A DNA stretch of 64,000 nucleotides, taken from NCBI RefSeq assembly GCF_023734115.1, contig NZ_AP025737.1, forward strand, positions 2,542,001-2,606,000, in the 5' to 3' direction. The first letter of the stretch is position 1, and each line of letters begins with the position of its first letter. Shown here piece after piece: positions 1 to 7,954 of the stretch. The position numbers and the translations under genes are program-made. The notes below the pieces were generated by a model. The model had not been told where the DNA came from. It saw only the letters and a program-made list of their open reading frames with translations, and searched no databases. The DNA comes from Herbiconiux sp. L3-i23 (lineage in GTDB: Bacteria > Actinomycetota > Actinomycetes > Actinomycetales > Microbacteriaceae).

Positions 1-126
1 GAACTCGCGGAAGCGACTCCACGCGGAGAGTTCTTCGAGATCCCCGGCCGCAACCACTTCAACGCGCCCACCGCGTCCGCGTTCCGGTCCAACGCTCTCG
101 AGTTCCTCGGCCGCCTCCCGCGGTGA
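1..126 (+). CDS. alpha/beta hydrolase, C-terminal fragment
   Basis: The open frame enters from the left edge and stops at a TGA at 124-126, giving 41 residues. The segment IPGRNHFNAPTA resembles the end of alpha/beta hydrolases, where the catalytic His follows a GxxH turn (here GRNHF). It ends about 110 bp before the GntR gene on the same strand. The nucleophile and acid lie outside the window, so the exact enzyme cannot be named; peptidase- or esterase-like members are both possible. Confidence 0.55.
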   Translation, partial: ELAEATPRGEFFEIPGRNHFNAPTASAFRSNALEFLGRLPR

Positions 127-163
127 CCCGCGCCCCACTTTCACCGATTCGGTCGGGTGGGGG

Positions 164-203
164 TTGACTCCGTCGGATCGCTCGCTATGTTTTCTGTTAA
201 CAG
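164..203 (+). promoter_or_regulatory. promoter with palindromic operator ahead of the GntR-led operon
   Basis: A -35-like TTGACT (164-169) and a -10-like TATGTT (186-191) are separated by 16 bp. Directly downstream is the perfect 10-bp palindrome CTGTTAACAG (194-203) in an AT-rich patch that stands out from the GC-rich surroundings. FadR/FCD-type GntR regulators often bind short palindromes overlapping their own promoter, so autoregulation by the downstream GntR protein is inferred. The assignment is from sequence only. Confidence 0.5.
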
Positions 204-236
204 TTTTCAGTCGACATCGACAGTGAGCGGAACAAC

Positions 237-929
237 GTGGTTTCTCCCATTCCCCCCGTACGTGCAGTGGCCCTCGGCGAGCAGGTCGCCCGCCAGCTCC
301 GCGTCGCCATCATCACGGGCCAGCTGACGAGCGGGCAGCACCTCGCCGAGGAAGAGCTCGCCGCCCAGTACCAGGTCAGCCGTGGCCCGGTGCGCGATGC
401 GCTCAAGATCCTCGTCAAAGAAGGCCTCGTCGAGCAGCAGCGCACCCGCCTCTACGCCCGCGGGTTCACCCTGCAGGACATCGACGAGCTCTACGGCATC
501 CGCGAGCTGATCGAGGTCGCCGCCGCCAAGGCTGCTTTGCAGCGCGCGGGCACCCGCGATTGGGAGAGCGGCTTCGCGATCATCGACGAGATGCGCGCCG
601 CCGCCGACGCCGGCGACGAGGCGCGGTTCACCGCCGCGGACACGGCGTTCCACCAGCTGTTCTACACACTGTCCGGCAACCGCCGGCTCGCCGAGGTCTG
701 GCATCAGTTCGAGGGCACCTTCGAGGTGCTCTTCGAACTGTCGAACACCTTCGATCTCGGTGCCGCCGTCGACGACCACCGGCACATCCTCGAGCTGTTC
801 GCCTCCGGCGACGGCGATGCCGCTCTCAAAGAGGTGCACAACCACCTCCAGCGAGCCAGGGCTCACATCCGCGACGTGGTCAGATCGGCCGCCAGCGATG
901 AGGCGCTCGCCGTCGACGACGTCGGCTGA
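237..929 (+). CDS. GntR family transcriptional regulator, FadR/FCD type
   Basis: The 230-residue protein has an N-terminal winged helix of about 70 residues (ALGEQVARQLRVAIITGQL, then AAQYQVSRGPVRDALKILVKEGLV, the GntR recognition helix region). An all-helical FCD ligand domain fills the rest, with conserved His residues at AFHQLFY and DDHRHILEL that bind metal or ligand in this family. The start is a GTG. It is the first gene of a cluster with a hydroxyacid dehydrogenase, an ABC importer and an aldolase, so it probably senses the imported sugar acid or an intermediate. The palindrome just upstream is the candidate operator. Confidence 0.9.
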   Translation: MVSPIPPVRAVALGEQVARQLRVAIITGQLTSGQHLAEEELAAQYQVSRGPVRDALKILVKEGLVEQQRTRLYARGFTLQDIDELYGIRELIEVAAAKAALQRAGTRDWESGFAIIDEMRAAADAGDEARFTAADTAFHQLFYTLSGNRRLAEVWHQFEGTFEVLFELSNTFDLGAAVDDHRHILELFASGDGDAALKEVHNHLQRARAHIRDVVRSAASDEALAVDDVG

Positions 930-994
930 CCCGCTCTCCTCCTTCCTCTTTCTCCCTCTTTCTTGACTCTTCGAGCCGAACGCGAGCTACTGCT

Positions 995-2029
995 ATGCCC
1001 ATTTCTTCCGGAAACACTGTCGCTGGAAGGACCGTGCTCATCGGTCCCGCCGACTACGCCGCCTACTGCCCTCAGGGGCGGGCGATGCTGCTCGAGGCGG
1101 GTTGCCGGCTCATCGAGAACCCCCACGACCGCCCCTACACACCCGAGGAACTGCTCGCCCTCGTCCCCGAGATCGACGCGGCCGTGGTCGGCGTCGAGGT
1201 GTGGGATGACGAGCTCATCTCGGCGGCGCCGGGTCTGAAGGTGCTGACCAAGCTCGGCGTCGGTGTCGACAACATCGATCAGGCCGCTGCGACTGCGAAC
1301 GGAGTGGCCGTCTGCAACGCCCCCGGCGGCAACGCCAACGCGGTCGCAGAACTCACCATCGGCCTCATCATCTCGGGCTTCCGCCGCATCCCCACCATGG
1401 ACGCCGTCGTGCGGTCCGGCAGCTGGATGCGCGTCGTCGGCCCCGAGATCCGCGGCAAGCGGGTCGGCGTGATCGGCTTCGGCATGATCGGCCAGCTCGT
1501 CGCCTCGAAGCTGCGCGGGTTCGACTGCGAGGTCGTCGCGTACGATCCGTTCCCGCTCGAGGGCCGCGACGCGCAGTTCGGAGCCCGATACATCGGCCTC
1601 GACGAACTGCTCGCCACCTCCGACGTGCTGAGCCTGCACCTGCCGAGCCTCCCGTCGACGCGGCACTTCGTGAACGACGACCTCCTCGGTCGCGTGAAGC
1701 CCGGAGCGTTCTTCGTCAACACCGCCCGCGGCGCCCTCGTCGACGAGACCGCGCTCGTACGGGCGCTGCAGTCCGGCCGCCTCTCGGCCGCCGCGCTCGA
1801 CGTGTTCGAGCAGGAGCCCGTCGACCCGGCGAACCCGCTCCTCACCCTTCCCAACGTCGTGGTCACCACCCATGCCGCCGCCGACACCTTCGAGGCCTAC
1901 GAGGCCATCGGAGTGACCAACGCGAACGACATCATCGACGCCTTGAACGGCGTCGTCCCCCGCAACCGCCTGAATTCCATTCCCACCCCCGAGCAGGGCG
2001 CCGTCCTGCTCAGCACCACCGAAAGGTAA
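995..2029 (+). CDS. D-2-hydroxyacid dehydrogenase (NAD-dependent, phosphoglycerate dehydrogenase-like)
   Basis: The 344-residue protein has the two-domain fold of D-isomer-specific 2-hydroxyacid dehydrogenases. Visible motifs are VGVDNID (substrate domain), the dinucleotide loop GFGMIG at residues 161-166, the catalytic Arg in NTARGALVDE, a downstream Glu in FEQEP, and the His in TTHAAADT. It oxidises or reduces a 2-hydroxy/2-keto acid pair. Its place between GntR and an ABC sugar importer argues for sugar-acid catabolism rather than serine biosynthesis; there is no C-terminal ACT domain as in full SerA. The substrate is unknown. Confidence 0.88.
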   Translation: MPISSGNTVAGRTVLIGPADYAAYCPQGRAMLLEAGCRLIENPHDRPYTPEELLALVPEIDAAVVGVEVWDDELISAAPGLKVLTKLGVGVDNIDQAAATANGVAVCNAPGGNANAVAELTIGLIISGFRRIPTMDAVVRSGSWMRVVGPEIRGKRVGVIGFGMIGQLVASKLRGFDCEVVAYDPFPLEGRDAQFGARYIGLDELLATSDVLSLHLPSLPSTRHFVNDDLLGRVKPGAFFVNTARGALVDETALVRALQSGRLSAAALDVFEQEPVDPANPLLTLPNVVVTTHAAADTFEAYEAIGVTNANDIIDALNGVVPRNRLNSIPTPEQGAVLLSTTER

Positions 2030-2038
2030 GCAATCGAA

Positions 2039-3340
2039 ATGAAGTACACGCGTAACAGGGTCGTTCGCGCAGGGCTCGCACTGAGCGCCGCCGGTATCCT
2101 CGCCGTCACCGCAGCAGGCTGCGCCAGCGACAACGGCGGCGACGAGGGCCCCGTCACCCTCAACATCGTCGCCGCGAACAACCCGTGGCTCGTCTCGATC
2201 AAGGACCACCTGTCCGAGTTCGAAGAGGAGTCCGGCATCACGGTCAACATCGAGGAGTTCGGCAACGAGCAGCTGTCGGACCAGACCCAGGTGAAGCTCA
2301 ACGCGAAGTCGACCGACCTCGACGTGCTCATCCTCCGCCCGCTGCAGGAGCTGCGCCTCTACGCCGACAACGGCTGGCTCGAGGACATCACCGACCGTGT
2401 CGAGGACAGCGGCGACTGGAACTGGGATGACTTCCAGGAGTCGCCCCGCGAGACCGTCACCGTCGACGACTCGGTGTGGGCCGTGCCGCTCATGACCGAG
2501 CGCGAGATCGTCTACTACAACGAGGACCTTCTCGCTGCGAAGGGCCTCGAGATCCCCACCACCCTCGAGGAGCTGGAGACCGCGGCCGCCGCGATCAACG
2601 ACCCGGCGAACGGCACCTACGGCGTCGCCCTCCGCGGTGCGCTCAACGCCGCCGTCACCTCGTTCTCGGGCTTCCTCTACAGCTACGGGGCCGACTGGCA
2701 GGACGAGGACGGCGCGTCGGGCATCGGCTCCGACGAGGCCGTCGAGGCTTACGAGTACTACGGCAACCTGATCCGCTCCTACGGCCCTCCCGGGCCCACC
2801 ACCATGGGGTGGCCCGAGGCTTCGGCGATCTTCGCCCAGGGCAAGGCCGGCTTCTACATCGACGCCGATTCGCAGGCCTACGTCTTCCAGGCCCCGTCCT
2901 CCAGCCAGGTCGTCGAGCAGGTGGGCTACGCACCCTTCCCGGAGGGCCCCGACGGAGCCCGCCCCTACAACGACGTCCCGTGGGGCGCCGCGGTGAGCTC
3001 GTTCTCGGAGCATAAGGACGAGGCGTGGGAGTTCATCCAGTGGGCCACCACCACCGCCTCGTTCGACACCGCGATGATCGAGCAGTCGAGCCCCTCGCCT
3101 CGCGCCAGCTCGTGGGAGAACGACGAGGCGACCAGCGCCTTCCCCGCTGAGCTGATCGACATCGTCGACCTCTACGGCGAGATCGGCGTCGGCTACGACC
3201 GCCCCCGCAACATCCAGGTCGGTCTCGCCCGCGACATCGTCGGCAAGCCCATCGTGACCTCGATCGAAGGCGGTGACGTCGCCGCGGCCGCCGAGGCGGC
3301 GAGCGCCGAGTACGACGAGTTCCTCGAAACCGACAACTGA
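2039..3340 (+). CDS. ABC transporter substrate-binding lipoprotein, carbohydrate type
   Basis: The 433-residue protein begins with a basic, hydrophobic signal peptide ending in AAGC with the lipidated Cys at residue 28, followed by a Ser/Asp/Gly linker. The body is a family 1 (MalE/UgpB-like) solute-binding fold, with segments such as VWAVPLMTEREIVYYNEDLL and AWEFIQWATT typical of sugar binders. It would be anchored outside the membrane and deliver solute to the two permeases that follow. It starts 9 bp after the dehydrogenase stop, indicating one transcript. The ligand cannot be read from sequence. Confidence 0.92.
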   Translation: MKYTRNRVVRAGLALSAAGILAVTAAGCASDNGGDEGPVTLNIVAANNPWLVSIKDHLSEFEEESGITVNIEEFGNEQLSDQTQVKLNAKSTDLDVLILRPLQELRLYADNGWLEDITDRVEDSGDWNWDDFQESPRETVTVDDSVWAVPLMTEREIVYYNEDLLAAKGLEIPTTLEELETAAAAINDPANGTYGVALRGALNAAVTSFSGFLYSYGADWQDEDGASGIGSDEAVEAYEYYGNLIRSYGPPGPTTMGWPEASAIFAQGKAGFYIDADSQAYVFQAPSSSQVVEQVGYAPFPEGPDGARPYNDVPWGAAVSSFSEHKDEAWEFIQWATTTASFDTAMIEQSSPSPRASSWENDEATSAFPAELIDIVDLYGEIGVGYDRPRNIQVGLARDIVGKPIVTSIEGGDVAAAAEAASAEYDEFLETDN

Positions 3341-3354
3341 TCGAATCAACCTCC

Positions 3355-3394
3355 GATGCGGGGCCGGCGCCCGTTCCGGCTCCGGCCCCGCATC
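3355..3394 (+). terminator. intra-operon hairpin between binding protein and permease genes
   Basis: A perfect 13-bp GC-rich stem (3355-3367 with 3382-3394) encloses a 14-nt loop, 14 bp after the binding-protein stop. There is no T-run. Hairpins here are common in ABC operons, where they block 3' decay or partly terminate transcription and so keep the binding protein more abundant than the permeases; that role is inferred. Confidence 0.6.
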
Positions 3395-3420
3395 CCACAC
3401 CTCACACAAGGGAGGCTCGG

Positions 3421-4359
3421 GTGTCCGCACTCAGCACCACGCAGCGCGCCCCGGGGCGGCCTGCGAACCGGAGCGTCAGCCGCTTCGTCGACCGCCACCT
3501 CAAGCAGATCTTCATCCTGCCTTCGGTGATCTTCGTCTTCGGGATGATCATCTTCCCGCTGCTGTACACGGTGAACCTGTCGCTGACCGACGCTCGCCGT
3601 AGCACCAGCCGCCCCAACGACTACATCGGCGTCGAGAACTACCTCACGCTGCTGACCGACACCGAGCGCTTCTGGCCCGCCGTCGGCCGGACCTTCGGAT
3701 TCACCCTCTCGGCCCTGCTCATCGAGGCGATCCTCGGACTCGCGATCGCCCTGCTGCTGCGCAAGCCGTTCAAGGGTCAGGGCCTCGTCCGCGTCATCAT
3801 CCTGCTGCCGCTCGTCGCCACCCCCGTCGCGGTCGGCATGATGTGGAAGCTGATGTTCGAGCCGACCATCGGCTTCGCGAACACCTTCGTCGGCTGGTTC
3901 GGCATCCCCGCACAGGGATGGCTGTCCGATCCGTCGCAGACGCTCGGCACGCTGATCTTCATCGACGTGTGGCAGTGGACTCCGATGATCGCGCTCATCT
4001 GCCTCGCCGGCCTGTCGACCCTCCCCGAGGAGCCCGACGAGGCCGCCCGTGTCGACGGCGCATCCACCTGGCAGCGGTTCCGCTTCATCACCCTGCCGCT
4101 GCTCATGCCGACGCTGATCTCGGCGATCACGCTACGCGCCATCGATGCCCTCAAGACCTTCGACATCATCTACGCGACCATGGGCCGCGGCGGCGGGTCG
4201 AGTCACGAAGCCGAGACGCTCAACATCCTGGCCTACAGCTACAGCTTCGACTACACCGAGTACGGCCTCTCGGCCGCGGTGCTCGTGCTCTTCCTCGTCC
4301 TCATCTGCTCCGTCATCGCGGCGCTCGTGCTGCTGCGCAACACCCGGAGGGTCTCATGA
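3421..4359 (+). CDS. carbohydrate ABC transporter permease (MalF/UgpA type)
   Basis: The 312-residue membrane protein has about six transmembrane segments. The cytoplasmic EAA loop EEPDEAARVDGAS...ITLPLLMP, which docks onto the ATPase, identifies an ABC inner-membrane permease of the sugar (CUT1) class. The start is a GTG preceded by GGGAGG. Its stop overlaps the next gene's start in an ATGA arrangement, so the two permeases are translationally coupled and probably form the heterodimeric channel. No ATPase gene is present in the operon. Confidence 0.93.
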   Translation: MSALSTTQRAPGRPANRSVSRFVDRHLKQIFILPSVIFVFGMIIFPLLYTVNLSLTDARRSTSRPNDYIGVENYLTLLTDTERFWPAVGRTFGFTLSALLIEAILGLAIALLLRKPFKGQGLVRVIILLPLVATPVAVGMMWKLMFEPTIGFANTFVGWFGIPAQGWLSDPSQTLGTLIFIDVWQWTPMIALICLAGLSTLPEEPDEAARVDGASTWQRFRFITLPLLMPTLISAITLRAIDALKTFDIIYATMGRGGGSSHEAETLNILAYSYSFDYTEYGLSAAVLVLFLVLICSVIAALVLLRNTRRVS

Positions 4360-5267
4360 CCGCAACCGTTCCCCCGCCCGCCGCTCCCCCGATCGCGCCG
4401 GCACCGCCGCGTTCGGGCACGCCGACGCACCGTCCGGCGCGGATGTCGGCGAAGGGCCGCCGCACCCTCGGGTCGGTCGCCCGCTTCGTCACCATCGGCA
4501 TCGTGGCGCTGCTGTTCCTGTTCCCGATCTTCTGGATGATCCTCGCGTCGCTGAAGAACAACATCGACATCGTCGACCCGAGTCGCACCTTCGACTTCGT
4601 GCCCACCTTCGAGAACTTCATCAACGTGTTCACGGTCGCCGATTTCGGGCGGTTCACCTTCAACAGCTTCGTCATCGCGTTCGCCGCGACCGCGATCTCG
4701 CTGGTGCTCGGTCTACCCGCGGCCTACGCCATCGCGCGCTACACGGTGCGCTCGGCGACGGCGTTCATCCTGCTCGCCCGCGTCATCCCCGGCGTCAGCC
4801 TGCTGATCCCCTGGTACTACCTCTTCGCACAGGTCGGCATCGTCGGCACCTTCCAGGTCATGATCCTCAGCCACATCTTCGTGTCGCTGCCGATCATCGT
4901 CGCGATCATGGCGAGCTTCTTCGAGGGCATGTCCATCGAGCTGGAAGAGGCGGCGCAGATCGACGGGCTCAGCCTGCTCGGCGCGTTCCTGCGCATCACC
5001 CTGCCGCTGTCGGTTCCCGGCATCGCGACGGCGTCGATCCTGTCGTTCATCTTCTCGTGGAACAACTTCCTGTTCGCCCTCGTGCTCTCGGGCAATGACA
5101 CGAAGACGCTCCCCGTGGCGATCTTCAACTTCATCGCCTACGCAAGCGTCGACTGGGGCGGCCTCATGGCCGCGTCGGTCGTCATCACCGTGCCGGTCAT
5201 GCTGGTGGCGCTGTTCGTGCAGCGCTACATCGTGAGCGGCCTCACCGCCGGCGCGACGAAGGGATAG
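4356..5267 (+). CDS. carbohydrate ABC transporter permease (MalG/UgpE type)
   Basis: The start is the ATG of the ATGA overlap with the preceding permease, giving 303 residues; longer in-frame extensions run through the upstream gene and are not credible. A Pro/Ala-rich cytoplasmic N-terminus is followed by about six membrane segments. The EAA motif ELEEAAQIDGLSLL...ITLPLSVPG is the ATPase contact loop. It pairs with the upstream permease and the binding lipoprotein to form the importer. A shared MsiK-type ATPase encoded elsewhere is the likely energy source. Confidence 0.93.
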   Translation: MTATVPPPAAPPIAPAPPRSGTPTHRPARMSAKGRRTLGSVARFVTIGIVALLFLFPIFWMILASLKNNIDIVDPSRTFDFVPTFENFINVFTVADFGRFTFNSFVIAFAATAISLVLGLPAAYAIARYTVRSATAFILLARVIPGVSLLIPWYYLFAQVGIVGTFQVMILSHIFVSLPIIVAIMASFFEGMSIELEEAAQIDGLSLLGAFLRITLPLSVPGIATASILSFIFSWNNFLFALVLSGNDTKTLPVAIFNFIAYASVDWGGLMAASVVITVPVMLVALFVQRYIVSGLTAGATKG

Positions 5268-5272
5268 CCAAC

Positions 5273-6193
5273 GTGACCGACCTTGCAGAACACCCCACCC
5301 TCGACCAGGCCGACGGAGGCGCGACGACGCGGCGCGACATCCTCACGGCGGTGCCGACGGCGTTCGACGCCGACGGAGCGCTCGACCTCGACGGCAGCCG
5401 GAAGATCCTCCGCTACGTCGGCGAGTCCGGCAACGAGGGCGCCTTCGTGCTGGGCACCACCGGCGAGTTCCCGGCGATGACCCGCGACGAGCGCAAGGCC
5501 GTCGCCGACCTCGCTCTCGAGGAGCTCGGCGACCGGATGCGCGTCGTCGTCCACGCCGGAGGTGTCAGCACCTCCGAGGCGCTCGAGTACGTGCGACACG
5601 CACGCGACTCCGGTGCCCGTGAGCTCGCGGCGCTGACGCCGTACTACCTGCCGACGACCGACGCGGGGTTGCTCGACTACTTCAGTCGCATCTCGGATGA
5701 GGCGGGCGACCTCGATGTCTACCTCTACATCTACAAGTTCCGCAGCGGCAACTTCGTGAACCCCGAACTCATCGCGAAGCTCGCCGAGCTGCCGAACGTC
5801 GTCGGCGCCAAGGTGAGCGAGGAGCCGTTCGAGACCCTCGACGCCTACCGCGCCGTTGTTCCTGCGGAGTTCCGGCTCTACACCGGCGCCGACCGCGATC
5901 TGGCCTTCGCCGCCGACCACGGCGCCCAGGGCGTGGTCTCGGGAGTCTCGTCGGTGCTGCCGAAGCCATTCCGGGAGCTCGCCGCCGCGGCCGACTCCGG
6001 CGACGCGGACCGGCTCACCGCCGCGCAGGCGGCGGTCGACGACGTGGTCTCCGTCATCGGCGGCAACATGGCGCGGATGAAGGCCGCGTACCGCACACTC
6101 GACGTCGTCGACACGCACGTCCGCATGGCGATCGACGCGCCGGACGCCGCCGCGCTCGCTGAGATCGATCGGGTAATCGCGCAGTACCGCTGA
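5273..6193 (+). CDS. DapA/NAL-family class I aldolase (dihydrodipicolinate synthase family)
   Basis: The 306-residue protein keeps the family's GTTGE phosphate/carboxylate loop (61-65), the catalytic Tyr (Y152) and the Schiff-base Lys (K180 in VVGAKVSE). The Tyr region reads LYIYKFRSG instead of the usual YNxPxRTG, and the Lys is followed by VSE rather than (D/E)S(S/T), so it is not a housekeeping DapA. Family members cleave or dehydrate 2-keto-3-deoxy sugar acids. The start is a GTG 5 bp after the permease stop, so it is the last gene of the operon and probably acts on the imported sugar acid after the dehydrogenase step. Confidence 0.85.
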   Translation: MTDLAEHPTLDQADGGATTRRDILTAVPTAFDADGALDLDGSRKILRYVGESGNEGAFVLGTTGEFPAMTRDERKAVADLALEELGDRMRVVVHAGGVSTSEALEYVRHARDSGARELAALTPYYLPTTDAGLLDYFSRISDEAGDLDVYLYIYKFRSGNFVNPELIAKLAELPNVVGAKVSEEPFETLDAYRAVVPAEFRLYTGADRDLAFAADHGAQGVVSGVSSVLPKPFRELAAAADSGDADRLTAAQAAVDDVVSVIGGNMARMKAAYRTLDVVDTHVRMAIDAPDAAALAEIDRVIAQYR

Positions 6194-6199
6194 CCCGGT

Positions 6200-6243
6200 G
6201 CGACGAAGGGCCCGGTGCGTTCGCGCGCCGGGCCCTTCGTCGC
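6200..6243 (+). terminator. operon terminator hairpin
   Basis: A perfect 16-bp stem (6200-6215 with 6228-6243) around a 12-nt loop lies 6 bp after the aldolase stop. The downstream flank has no T-run, as is usual for actinobacterial hairpin terminators. It separates the catabolic operon from the ZIP transporter gene. Confidence 0.75.
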
Positions 6244-6259
6244 GCCTACGCTGAGCCCT

Positions 6260-6280
6260 ATGGGTGATCGGGTCGCATGA
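6260..6280 (+). CDS. six-codon leaderless upstream ORF (MGDRVA)
   Basis: A -10-like TACGCT (6247-6252) is followed by 7 nt and an ATG at 6260. The frame encodes MGDRVA and stops with a TGA at 6278-6280 that overlaps the ZIP transporter ATG (6277) as ATGA. If transcription starts at the first ATG, this is a leaderless leader peptide translationally coupled to the transporter. Codons are not informative at this length, so it rests on geometry alone. Confidence 0.4.
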   Translation: MGDRVA

Positions 6281-7032
6281 GTGATTGGCTGCTCGCCGGC
6301 GTCAGCGGGCTGATCGGCGCGAGCACACTGCTGCTCGGTGCCGCCATCGCGTACTTCGTGCACGTGCCCCGATCGGTCGTCGCCGGGGTGATGGCGTTCG
6401 GCGCCGGCGTTCTCATCTCAGCGCTCGCCTACGAGCTGGTCGAGGAGGCGAACGACGTCGGCGGTCTGCTTCCGACTGTGACCGGCTTCCTCGCCGGCGC
6501 GGTGCTCTTCGTCGTCGCCGACTGGCTCGTCTCGCGCCGAGGAGGCCGCGGTCGCAAGAACGCCGGCGGGACGCGAGCGGGCGACGGGAACGATTCGGGT
6601 GGCAGCGGATCGGCGATCGCGGTCGGCGCGCTCATCGACGGCATCCCCGAGTCGATCGTGCTGGGGCTCAGCGTCGCGGGCGGCGGTGGACTCAGCGTGC
6701 CGATCATCGCCGCGATTGCCATCTCGAACATCCCGGAAGGGCTGTCGAGCACCGCGGGCATGAAGGCCGACGGCCGGCGGGCGGGTTACGTCTTCGGCGT
6801 GTGGGGCGGCATCGCCGGCGCTTCCACCCTCGCCGCGTTGCTCGGCTACCTCTTCTTCGGCGGCGCCGGCGCGAACACCGTCGCGTTCGTGACGACGATC
6901 GCGGCGGGCGGCATCCTCGCGATGCTGTCGAACACGATGATCCCCGAGGCGTTTCAGCGCGACAAAGTGCTCACCGGGCTGTTCGCGACGGCGGGCTTCC
7001 TCACCGCCTTCACGCTGCACGAGCTCGGCTGA
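6277..7032 (+). CDS. ZIP family divalent metal transporter
   Basis: The 251-residue protein has about eight hydrophobic segments with a cytoplasmic Gly/Arg-rich loop near residues 85-110. Metal-site signatures of ZIP proteins are visible in helices 4 and 5: DGIPES and SNIPEGL. The family moves Zn2+, Mn2+ or Fe2+ into the cytoplasm; the ion is not predictable here. Its start overlaps the short upstream ORF, and a GGGTGA stretch inside that ORF could serve as ribosome binding site. Confidence 0.88.
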   Translation: MSDWLLAGVSGLIGASTLLLGAAIAYFVHVPRSVVAGVMAFGAGVLISALAYELVEEANDVGGLLPTVTGFLAGAVLFVVADWLVSRRGGRGRKNAGGTRAGDGNDSGGSGSAIAVGALIDGIPESIVLGLSVAGGGGLSVPIIAAIAISNIPEGLSSTAGMKADGRRAGYVFGVWGGIAGASTLAALLGYLFFGGAGANTVAFVTTIAAGGILAMLSNTMIPEAFQRDKVLTGLFATAGFLTAFTLHELG

Positions 7033-7053
7033 GTCGCCGCCCCTCCGCCGCCG

Positions 7054-7179
7054 TCATGTCGGGATCGCGATCGGCGTCCCTCGGCGCTCGCAGTCGAAGT
7101 TGTCGCACACCCAACGGTCGGCCCCGTCAGCGGTGAGCGGACGGGCGCACGCCTCGCAGTGCGGGACGGCGTCGTCCAT
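7054..7179 (-). CDS. small zinc-ribbon-like protein
   Basis: A 41-residue frame from an ATG at 7179 contains HCEACARPL and WVCDNFDCERRG, a CxxC...CxxxxC pattern typical of small zinc ribbons. It sits 23 bp downstream of a membrane protein gene on the same strand, so the two may be cotranscribed. No function is recognised; small Cys-knuckle proteins of this kind are common in actinobacteria. Confidence 0.5.
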   Translation of the reverse strand: MDDAVPHCEACARPLTADGADRWVCDNFDCERRGTPIAIPT

Positions 7180-7202
7180 GAGTCCGCGATCCTGTCCCAC
7201 GG

Positions 7203-7580
7203 TCAGTCGAAGTTCTCGATCGGCTCGGCAGCGCGAGGCCAGACGCCGCCAGTGACGAGCGCCGCGGCGAGCCCGAACAGAATCACGAGATCCATCAGGG
7301 TGAGGCCGGTCGGGGCGGCGCCGCCGAGCTGGTCGTCGGCCATCCCGAGGAGCCCGGCCAGGGTGAGTGCCGCCGCCACGAGGAGCGAGCCCCCGCGCAC
7401 GACGAGCGCGCTGACGGGGACGAAGCCGACGAAGAGCAGGATCGCGGCGGAGACGAGGTAGAGCACGTCGAGCGCGATGTCGACATTGAAGATCAGCATG
7501 TGCTGGCCTTCGATGAAGAGCCCGATGAGGCCGTGCGACCCCATAATGACGCCCACCATGATCGCGATCGCCTTCGCCAT
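7203..7580 (-). CDS. small integral membrane protein, function unknown
   Basis: The 125-residue product has four predicted membrane helices separated by short loops (IAIMVGVIMGSHGLIGLF, ALDVLYLVSAAILLFVGFV, LVVAAALTLAGLL-like, LMDLVILFGLAAALVTG). The start is set by GGAGG seven bases before the ATG at 7580; the open frame continues upstream without support. It resembles small four-helix actinobacterial membrane proteins but no catalytic or binding motif is visible. A small zinc-ribbon gene follows. Confidence 0.7.
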   Translation of the reverse strand: MAKAIAIMVGVIMGSHGLIGLFIEGQHMLIFNVDIALDVLYLVSAAILLFVGFVPVSALVVRGGSLLVAAALTLAGLLGMADDQLGGAAPTGLTLMDLVILFGLAAALVTGGVWPRAAEPIENFD

Positions 7581-7718
7581 TACCGCCTCCGTTCCGTCGC
7601 CGCCGTTCGCCGACCGCATCGACGCTAGAAAGCGCAACGGAGCAAACCCTGGGCGATGCGGGCGGGACGCCTGAGTACGAGTCGGGAATGTGCCCGGAGC
7701 GGCCGCGGTGGCGGAGTC

Positions 7719-7774
7719 GAGGTGCCCACTTCTGCGAGTGTTCGGCGCCCGAGACCCGCAGAACTGGGCATCTC
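7719..7774. repeat. dispersed hairpin repeat, copy 1 (GAGGTGCCC family)
   Basis: Arms at 7719-7736 and 7757-7774 pair over 18 bp with two mismatches. The arm sequences (GAGGTGCCCACTTCTGCG and its complement) recur in a second hairpin at 45606-45661. It lies between the start of the membrane protein gene and tRNA-Gln, both on the minus strand. Confidence 0.7.
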
Positions 7775-7806
7775 GACCGTAGGAGCATGCGCGAGACGGC
7801 CGGTGG

Positions 7807-7881
7807 TGGCTCCGCCCCCAGGATTCGAACCTGGTCCTAACAGCTCCAAAGGCTGTCGTGCTGCCGTTACACCAGGGCGGA
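7807..7881 (-). tRNA. tRNA-Gln (anticodon TTG)
   Basis: On the minus strand a complete cloverleaf folds: acceptor TCCGCCC (7875-7881) pairs with 7811-7817, D-arm GTGTAACGGCAGCAC, anticodon stem ACAGC/GCTGT with loop CTTTGGA, and T-arm CCAGG-TTCGAAT-CCTGG. The loop gives anticodon TTG, reading CAA and CAG for glutamine. The discriminator is G and the CCA end is encoded (7807-7809). Confidence 0.95.
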
Positions 7882-7954
7882 CCGTCCGGCACGCCGGATC
7901 GCAGCAATTCTGCCAGAGCGGAAGGCTCAGGCCGACGGCCACGATAATGAGGGA

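Noticed and set aside
863-3430. 855-residue frame on the minus strand
   Set aside because: It runs opposite the dehydrogenase and binding-protein genes, which have clear motifs; it is a product of high GC at third positions.
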